From the NCBI GenBank assembly GCA_016801885.1, contig CM028897.1:21045501-21109500 (forward strand): 64,000 bases of DNA. The letters run 5' to 3'. The notes beneath the pieces are model-generated. The model saw only the letters and a program-made list of their open reading frames with translations, did not search any database and had not been told where the DNA came from. This DNA comes from Toxotes chatareus. Taxonomy: Eukaryota > Chordata > Actinopteri > Toxotidae. This document shows, piece after piece, positions 36,201 through 47,031 of the stretch (position 1 is the stretch's first letter; the number at the start of each line of letters is the position of its first letter). Both the position numbers and the translations under genes were made by a program.

Positions 36201-39200
36201 AAGTGATCCCTTCATTGAGTCAGGTCAGTATAATGCGTGCTGTCACGTGTAGGCCACATGTGAATGTTTGAGGAAAGTCGAGCAGCGAAGTAAAGACTAT
36301 CATTTGAGTCCACTGCTGCTGTTGAGTAAGCACAGAAGAATCCCCTCTGAGCGGAAGCATGAGCTCAAACATCTGGAACCTGATAATTAAGATTTTCACT
36401 AACCTGCAATAAAGTCCCCCTCTGTAGGTGCCTAGACCATTCAGCCAGTCAGCAGAACAGTATAGCAACTGGCTTCACTGGTTTGCATCCCTTCAACCAG
36501 AGGTCTAGCTATCTAATCTTTCCAGTACATCCAGTCTCATCATAATGGACTTACTGATTAGTGTGCACCAATGAACACTAGGCTGCGACTGGCTCGGTTT
36601 TTATGGAAAATGAGAGAGGGAAAGAGAGAGATGGACTATTAAATTGTAAATGAATGTATGGTATTGATTTTCTGATCTGAAACTTAGAAAACAAAAAAAA
36701 AGAAACACAACACAAATAATAATCAAGATAAAAATGAATTTTCTTAAACAAACTAGTTGAAATGGATGAGAGAACAGTTTGTTGGTCGATGCGGCAGAAG
36801 ATTATGCCACGATGCGCACACAGAAACACACACACACACACACACAGGTTTATCAGGTTTCTGATGGGCTTTACAGTTGCTAGAGGGTCAAAGTTGTGCA
36901 ACTGCTTTCCCTTTCCCATGCATTTTATTGCCAGTGAGAAGTTAGTAACTGTAGATTTCAAACTTTGGGGACTTTGGTTTCCAAGATAAGGATTTTCACA
37001 GAGACAAAAACTTGGTAGCCAGGGTCCACGAGACTAAACGTGTTTCGGTTTAACCCTGAAGCAGTGGCAGTAAATGCAAAAACTCTCTGCAAAGGTCTGA
37101 GTGAGAGGTGTGACTGAGAAGGCTGAGGGGGACAATGGTAAATGGTGATTATCTTTCATAAGAAATTAATGAGAGTAACCCTATACTGTATAGAATATAG
37201 CAGAATGACATTATAGTGTTTGACCTGTAGTAAAGAGCTAAATGTCAGCTGTAGTCCATGCAGGTTTACACATTTAAAGAGAAAAACACATCAGAGATCC
37301 GGTTTCATTCTGACAGTCTTGTCATGCGGGGGCGAGCCTCACTTCCTCATGTCCTCATCACACCACCTTGACTTCATGAACATTGCTCCCTGAACAGAAG
37401 TAACAGACCTGACAATTCAGCACTGTGGTTCAGAGCAAACATCCCTCCTGATGATTCTGGATGCCCCTTTGACCCTTTTTGTTAGTCTGAGGTCTGGATC
37501 CACCACTGAACAACAAATCTAAACCAGTGTCCAGATTTCCACGTAATTAGCTCTGGATCTTTATTGACATTTAAACGTCTGTCTCTGACCGAACCTTCAT
37601 GTAGCTTCACCAGCTGACCTGAACTTTGCTGAGCACATCTGTTCCCCAGAGAGATGATTTTATTTTGATTTTGATGACATTGTGACCTTTCCTCTCGCTC
37701 CGGTCAGGCTTTGAGGAGGGCAGAATCATCAATATGTTGTTTGTCCTCTTCAACACTTTTAGGCATCGCTAACTTTTAACCCATTACGAAATGATATTCC
37801 TGTCACTCTCACTAATCCTTTGGAGAGTTCAAAGACCATAGAGGATGTGATGGGAAGAAACCTGCACTCTGCTTCTGAATCATGCCCATATTTAGCCTTT
37901 TCGCTGTGAAGCAGGCCTCTTCAACGCCACACTCCAATGGTTACATTTATTTAAGACCAGAAATTTTCATGTCTGTGTTCTAGAGCGTGCAGAGTAGAGA
38001 TATGAATTTAGAATTCAGTGTGTGCGTGTGTGTGTGTGTGCGTGTGCTTGTAGGTCTATCTTTGTGAAGACCAATCTCCCAATCTCAGTATAGACCTTTT
38101 GGAGTGAGGACATTTTGGTTGGTCCTAAGAACTTTAAAGGGCTCCTTGAGGGTTAAGACTTGGTTTTAGGGTTAAGTTTAGAATTGGGTTCAGGTTAGGT
38201 TTATGATATGGGTTAGGAATTCAGTTTGGATTTTGTCAATGAGTGTCCTCACAAAGATATAAGTACAAGTACCTTTATGTTTGGAAAGACTAGTTTGAGT
38301 CATAAACCTTATGCTGTGGGGACATTTTGGACATTCAAAGACCTGTTTGACAGTCCAGTTGACAGCCATGCTAGCCACTCTATGAGGTTATACCTAGAAA
38401 CAGTGGTGCTTTGGGCTAAACACTAATACTAGCCTTCAAACATGCTCACAACAATGATAAACTGCTGTTCAACAAGAAATGTTGACTGTACTCTTATTCT
38501 TAGCTTAGCATGCTAACATCGCTAATCTCTGTTATGATTTGGTAATATTTTAGTGCAGTCTGTTTCACTTGTTGCACCACCAATGTGATATCAAATAACA
38601 TCGACACTATATTAGCATTGAACAGGACCCTGCTAGCATCCACCACATGTGGTCTTTGACTGTATTGCCCATAATGACTTAATACACCTGGAGATACAGA
38701 AATGGAGGCTGATGAATTGCAAGCCTGTTTCACTTCTGACTCCAGCTAGCACCGCAGGGATGCCATTGAGTGTGGCACCTGCAAACACACCCAGCGGTGA
38801 TGGTGCCTGAAGAACACCTGTACATCACTGCAGCAAGGTGACAAGACAAACCACTCCATATCAAGATTATTAGGGGGTGTTAAGTTATTCTATTGAGAGG
38901 AAATATGAAAAACGTTTTATACAAGTCACAGACGGTGTTACGTGTTTCAGCATAATTACAAAACCATTTTGTTACAGGTGTACCTTCAGATGAGATACCT
39001 ACAGATGAAACTGACGCTGTGAGAACAATACAACAAAAAAACAACCTCCACCTGTGTGAGGATGGGATAGGCACAATGTGAAATGAACTCATTCTGGGTT
39101 CATCTAAAAACAGACATGCAACACCTTTCAAAACTAGTAGTCACAGCCCACGCTGGAATTCCTGTTTGTGAGACAGGAAGTGAAAGGAAAAGTGATTTGA

Positions 39201-40326
39201 AAGTAGGATGTGAGAGGTCTCTTCTTTTGGATTTTCAGTCAGAACCTTTCCGCAACAGCCCAAAGAAACACACAACTGCAAACAAACCAGACACACGTAA
39301 ACACACACACACTGGGTGCATACACAGTCTACAGGTACACACTCACAGAAAACGTGTTATTGTTCCTGATGTTATGAGGTAAATGGATTTCCTCCTTTAT
39401 GGCTTTATAGGAAACAATGTGTGTGTCTGTGTGTGTGTTGGAGTGTATGGGTGTGTATGGACTCACTGTGGCTGACTGAATGCAGTTTGACTGTTTTGGA
39501 GATCTTCTGTTCGTAGTTGGGCATGCAGGACTTCCGGCTGACTTTAGACTTGAACAGAGTGTTGACCAGTGTGGACTTCCCCAGACCGCTCTGACCTGCA
39601 GACACACACAACCAACATTTTTAACCATCTCCAAGTGAGCGGAAAATAGCTGCCAGTTCCATCAAACTATGGTATCTATGGTAGTTTGATTAGAAGCTGA
39701 GAAACCCCCCAACTCCTTCAAAACTCCTGTGATTTGTTTTCCTGGAAACTAATACAAAGAATTTCATTTCATGGTTGGTTGCAAGACTCAATATGTTGAA
39801 TGTGTTGTTCTTAAAGTCTCTATGTATAGAGCAGTGTTAGTGTGGACATGTGGTACTCTGCTCAAATAATGTGAATGGAAAATGTTTATTCCAGGTGGCA
39901 TACAGGTATACTCTGAATTCTGTGTGTTGCTGCATCCATATGGTCAAATGGTATTGGTTAGTTTATGTTCTTTGACAGCTTTACCTGAGTTTTAGCACTA
40001 ATACCACAACTTTTCTTCAAACTAGAAACATGTCATGTTGTATTTTTAGCTTGCTCTGCTGAAAACTATATAGATACTGGTTAAAAGAATCACATAGAGA
40101 CCTCCTTTCCCTCTCTACCTGTATACCTGCAGGAGACTGCATTCATCTCAGGGTGTGTACATCCGCACTGGTAGATGCTGATAAGATGACACAAGCACAC
40201 ACCTACTAAAACTCACTGCCCTCATTTGTAATAAAGTTAATAAAAAACAATCAACAGGCTTGAATTCAAATTAACTAACAAGGCTAAACTTCCTGTTTTT
40301 CATCAAACAGCAGGGGCAGTCTTGAT

Positions 40327-40375
<49 letters not shown>

Positions 40376-43300
40376 CAGGAAAGATTAGACAGCCCCAACT
40401 CTCAAAACCACTTCCTCTTCACACAATTATACTTCCTCTTCTAATATGAAAAGCATAATATATTGGCTCAATAACTCCATCACACACACACACACACACA
40501 AAAACACACAACAACAAACATGATGAGTTATTGTAGAGTATTACGTTATGTTTGGTCTGCTAAGTGAAAAACACAAAGAACTTTTGGGAAATACTATGAC
40601 ATCTCAGTGACCCGGTGGCCATCGTGTGAGCCCTGCCATTGGTCAGACTGCAGACTTGCCACAGTGAATAGCTTTCTGAGTGGCTCAGAAGAGGCTGACC
40701 CCACTGTGGAGCTCTGTGATTGGCCAAAGCACAGCAGGGTGGCTGGTTTGAATCAGTGAAAGAACCTTTTAGCAGAAAGAATGTTGGCTCACACACACAC
40801 ACGCACGCACACAAAGGCAAGATGCATGAGAGGCAGGGAGCTGGTATGTGCATGTGTGCGTGTGTGGCACAGTGGCAGGTGAATGAAGTGAAAAGCAGTA
40901 TCAACAAGAAAAAGAGTTTCTTTGTCACTGAGTTTTTGCCCTTTTTCTACAAATGAAGTAAAAATTCAACATACTTTACTTGACATTTTCAATCATTTGT
41001 CTCATTTATATATTTTCCCTGAACTGTTTAGCCAAACTGGTGACTGTAGTGCTTCAGGTTTGCAAACGGGTGTTTTCCCTACTTCCCAGTAAGACACCTT
41101 TACACAACAGCTTGAAAATCAACTTGTAGAAACTTGAAACTTGCCTGTGTCTGGTAAAATGTCACAGTGTCTGCTCTGGCTGCTGGCAGTATGGTAATAA
41201 TGAGAAGACAAGGTCAAAACCTTGTAAGTAAAAAAAAGTAGCTAAAGCTCAAAAAGTTGCTAGATGACACAACATACTCATTAGCATATTCATGATATCA
41301 TGGCATCATATTTGCATATACAATTTCACATATACAATAATTTAATTCAGCTGATTTCATAGTAAAGCTGTCCACACTGACATGTTTCTCAGTTTCTGTG
41401 TCAGACAATGGAAGAGGTATGAAACAGAGACTAAAATGTGACCCATTCAGATGGGTCCATGTTAACCAGCAGACACTTCCAAGCAGACATTTCCAAGCTG
41501 CTGCTCTAATTCTGATTTTCTAACCACGACGTCGTCTGACAGATATATTTATTTGCAAAATGACCGGTCAGAGATCATTCGCGTCTTTAAAAAAAAAAAA
41601 AAAATCATTAAAGGGGGCAACACTGGCTGTGATCACCTCTCCGATAATGTCATAGAAACTGCTCGTGCCAATTCATTTGAAATCACAATGGCCAATGGGG
41701 AACTCCAACACTTGGCTGGCTGACCAATGGTAACTTCATCACTGAGTCACGCGGTATTCGTCTAACCAGACAGTCAGTCAGCGACAGACACTGGCATTTA
41801 TAGGCCTCGCCTTGCTGCGGCAGTCCAGCTAATAATAATAATAAATCACTATTATTAACAATAATAAAGTGTTATTGTTGTTGTTATTATTGTTATTGTT
41901 ATTAGTCACTGTCTGTGTTTGTATAGATGTGGGGGAGACTTACCAACCACCATGATGTTGAACTCAAAGCCAGCTTTCATGGTCTTGCGCCTCATCTGGT
42001 CCAGCACTGCCTCGATGCCCACGTAGCCAAACAGGTCAGTGCCCTTGATGAAGCTCATCTGCTGCCCTGGCACAGACTGGCACAGCTCCACCTTTACCTC
42101 TGCCTCCAACTCCATCTCTTTCTTCATCTCTCCTTCCCCCATTCCTTTTTCCTTCCCCTTCTCTTGCATCTCTGCACAAACCTCCGCACAATTCTCCTCT
42201 TTTTCTGTGATTGAATTCTGGGTATTCATGCCGACTGGTTGTTCTTCACTCTTGCCCTCATCTTCTTGCTCTCGTCCCATGATGCCTCTCTCCTTCTCCT
42301 TTCTCTCCTCCATTGGGGTGAGCGGGTCTGTCTCCAACTCTCCAGCAGTTTCTGTGGGTAAAGACAGAGATAAAGATCAGAGAATAGTTCAGACATAAGA
42401 GTTGTTTTCACTGATTTGCTTTCTGGAGGTTCATGTTTGTATTTTTGGACTGAAGCAGCTAATAGTTGGCATTTTGTGACAATAATCAGTGTCTTCTGTT
42501 TTACAGTAGGAAAATAAACTGGTCAATGCTCTATGTCAGACAAACTATGTAATGAAAAAAGTGATTCAAAATGATCCACACATAAAAAAAATGTAAAAAT
42601 GTAGTGTTTGTGCTTTCAGGGGGATTTCTGAGTGTGGGTGGGTGTATCAGCTCACTGATCAGATCTAGCAATATACACTGTAGTCGGGCACGCTGCACAG
42701 CACTGTACTGGGTGGATGGATGAACTGAACATCAAGAAATAGTTCCAGCATGCACCTGCCTCTAAAACTACATCCTGTCACAGCCTTTTACTTTTCTATT
42801 TCTGTATATACAAAGACAGTAATTGGTGAGCTTCAGTCAGGTGCTGGCAGGTGAGTTTTTTTTTTTTTTTTTTTTTTCTTTTTTCACTCGGCTAGCTGTT
42901 TCCTGCTGCTTTCTTTATGCTAAGCTAGGCTAACCACATCCTGACGACTGCCCTCCACTGAACACAGATGAGACTGATATCCATCTGAGCATCTCAGAGC
43001 ATCTCTTGTCAGACAGAAGGGAAGTAAGCCTGTTCAGCATTTTCACGGGCAAATATTACAACATTTTATCCTGTTAACTTTAATCAATTAGATGCAGAAG
43101 TTTCTATGAACACAGTTCCACGTGTGTCTGCATTGAGAGTAATTCTAGTTCAGTTCAAGTTCAAGTAGAGGAAGAAAGAACACAAGAGGGCAACACAAAC
43201 AGTCATATGCATATGCGAAAAACAATCACACATAGGCCCATCCACAGGTCACATGGAACTATATGTGGTTCTCCAAGGCTACCACAAGCAGGTTCACACA

Positions 43301-45490
43301 CACCCACACACACACCTACACCCACACCCACACACACACTTCAGGACTTAGCTGACAGAAGTCTATCCCTTCTCTTATCTGGGTAAGAGTGTGTGAGTAG
43401 TCTGGTCTGTGCTATAAGAGGATTGGATGGCACTGACAATCCTCATGAGAACTTGTGTGTGTGTGTGTATGTGAGTAAGTGTATACACGTACAAATACTC
43501 TCAAGTACAATTATGACACATCCATCTGTAAACCAGCATGACTGAAGCATGTCTGTGTGTGTGTGTTTCTGACGACTCAAGAAGCTGAACCATTTTTCTA
43601 GGCCTCACAATACACACACACACTCACACACAGGGTGATGGTTAGTGTTAGTCCACATAATTTAATCAGCTATAAATATCCAACCGTTAAACCATTGGAA
43701 CAGAACTAATCCTTATGAGTCAGGACAGTGAAGGGCAGAGTGTGAGACACAGAGAAGTCAGGGTTTTTTTTTGTGCATCATTAAACTATACATTCGAATG
43801 AAGCAGGAAGTGTTTAAATAAAATAAAGCATATATGGGAATGTGTTGAATAAGTGTTGAGGTTTAACACAGTTTTTTTCCAACACAGGGCTGCATCATGG
43901 TTACATGTGTGTTGGTCCAATGCCAAGAATGATTTAAGGATTTGAAGGTGTTTGTGCATTGGAGGCTGGAGATAATCTAATGGGGAAGATTTTTAGACTT
44001 AAGTACAACAGTTAAAAAAGAGAACCCCAAATATTTTCACATAAAGATCTGTTTACTTGTCACATGTGTCTCAGCCTGTTAAAGTTGTATCATGTCTTCC
44101 CTGGCTCTGGAGGACCTTTTTAAAGTCTTAATAAAAAAAATTAAAAAGGGGCCCCAAGGTTATCTCAGCTGTTGTTATCTTGGTTGCATTATGGGAATAG
44201 AATAGGATAGAGTTTTTTGGTTCTTGAGTGGTACTAGGGATTGAAAGTCAGGCTATCTTTGTCTGCTATTATTTCATTAATGTGTCTCTAGTGAGTTGTC
44301 CATATTTGGACAACACTTATACTTATAGATGTACAGAGAAAACACAAGAAACACAGAAGTTGTTTCTGTAGTATTCTAAACAGATTTTGTGTTTATCTAA
44401 TAAAATAAATAGAATAGAAAGCTTTATTGTCATTGTATTGGGATACAATGAGATTGCAGTGCAACTACCTTTCAGGGCAATAAAGAAACACTGTAAAAAA
44501 AACAAAAAACGCAAACAGTGCAATAAAAAAAGCAGCATGCGAATGTAAAAATTAGGAGTATACTTAATAGCAGCCTATGAAATCTAAATAATAAGGTAAA
44601 GTATCAAAAGTAGCAGCACGACTATGGATGATTAGTTCGTTATTGTTTATTTAGTGTTCTTATGGCCCATGCGAAGAAACTGTCCCTGAATCTGGAGGTT
44701 CGGGACATCACTGATCTCTAGCACCAGTCTGAGGGCAGCAGATCAAACAGATGGTCTCACTCGTGTCTCAGAATGATGTGGGAGGATACTTTGGTGATAT
44801 CTTTGGCTACGAAAAATGCAGAAGACGGAGTAACCAATGGACACGCAAATTCACACTGAGCTCTGTGGTGACCAGAGATGCATGTGAAAAGCAAACAGTG
44901 TGTCCGACCACAGGAGAAAGAGATTGATAACAACCCCAGACAGCGTTTGCTCAGGGAGGTAGAAACACAATGTCCAAGCAGATTCAATATTAAACAGGTA
45001 CTCTGATTAAAGATATAAAAATGTAATAAACTCACTACTGACTAGCTCGTGTAAATGTTACTGTGTGGTAAACTATAAAACTGAGGTAAGTGTAGATAAA
45101 GTCACATGGTAAAGTATATAAGACACTGAAGACAGAGAAATATCAAGGGAATATTTTAAATATTATATTTATGTTAGAATTTACATGCAATATTCCAAGT
45201 ATGTTAGGCTCTCTGTAAAGCACTGATCAGATATTCAGATATTGCAGAATTAATGAGATGATGAAGTCAGCTAATGCTCCATCTTCTTTTTAATGTTTCA
45301 GTACTTTCTTTTTTCTGTGCAGTCCTGTTCAATGATATATTTTAAAGTGGACAGAACAGAAGCTGACAAGAAAGGAGGGGGTACGACTTGCAACAGTCAT
45401 CCACAGATGGAATTAAAGTGGGGACTTTGCAGTTATGTGAAGTTAGTGCTTTAACCAATTGGCAGTCCTGACATCTTCATGAAATATATT

Positions 45491-45527
<37 letters not shown>

Positions 45528-46964
45528 GGATAGATGGATAGATAGATAGATAGAAAGATGGATAGATGATAGACAGATAGATCGATAGATAGGTAGATAG
45601 ATCAAAATCAAGACCATGTGACAAGCAGTTTTCATGAAGTATACTGGTGCCTTGCATTGTTTCAAGTTTTCCTTGCCATTTCTATTAACATTTGCAATTG
45701 CTACTCCACTGAAAAACAACGTACTGTAAGGATTCCATCCTGTTCAGTACGATTGCTGAGGGAAGTGTTGTAACCTCACAATGTAACACGTTTTAACTTG
45801 TAGTTCTCAATGTTGTCTCAACATCATCATCCTATAAACACTCACTGAAGATGACAAAGATCAGATGTTGACAAGCAGTCAGCAGCAACAGCCTCAACCA
45901 CTGTGTTCTTTAGAGGTGTTAATACTCTCATGAATATTCACCTGGGGTTAATTAGATAAGGGGGAGGCCATCACATGCTGAAATGTTTTGGCTTCTAGAG
46001 GGACTGTCTCCTCTCAACAGTTGACAAAATATTTGTATTTACCAAATGGAGGGAAAGCAGAGTGGTGTCATCCATCATCACACCACACAAGAATGGGATC
46101 ATTTGATCCAAGGTTGGCAGGGTGGTGTGATTAATTCTCTAAAACTGTTGGCTTTATGGTTTTACCAAAGAAATATTTAAACTGACTTCTATATTCATGT
46201 TTTATCCCCATCAAGACAATCCCTTGACTCTGCCAGACATCCCCTTTTAGAATGGCTGACAAGCATTGGGGAAACTCTGTTCCCCCATCCCAAGGTGGGA
46301 TGACTACAAACGGGGACAATGGTGCACACGTACAGACAGTCCCCACTTTTAAGGTATTCAAACTCACTTGTACGCAAGAAAATTAAGAGACATAGTTGTG
46401 TGAATAAAAATGTTGAGTGATGAGAGAAAAGTCCACCTCTACCTATTTTCTCATCTCTGCTCATCACTTCTTGAAGTGTGTGTGTGATTGTTGTATTGTC
46501 TATTGTTGGGTGTGACTGTGCCCTCAGAAAGGGCTTTTGTAAGACGATGTTAAGACAATACGACAAGAACTTTGTTTGAAGTAGACTGAGGCCTTTAGTC
46601 AGACCTGCAACATGCCCAAGCCAAACCCAGCCTGGTCAATGACAGACCATGACAGCTTAGGCGTGAACCATAACTACACCAAATGAACTCCCCCAAGGCT
46701 TTTAGGTCCTATTCAGCATGACTTGATCCTGAGCTTGAACTTACCACACAATGAATCATGATTAACAACAGTATGTGTGGAGTTCCAAGGGGTAGAACAT
46801 TTCACAAAACAAGAGGAATTAGAATGTGGAGTGAGGATAAAGTCTGAAGTCGACAAGAGTTAAAGACAGAACTTGCCTGAACAGAAAAATGCAGAGGTAC
46901 ACGCTGATTTAGTATGAAGATTGGATCGATATGTCCACAAGTTTTGAGAGACATGGCTCACGCT

Positions 46965-47031
<67 letters not shown>

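Noticed and set aside
45920..46570. Possible LTR or gene fragment on the - strand (123-codon ORF)
   Set aside because: No LTR termini, primer-binding site or protein domain could be seen.
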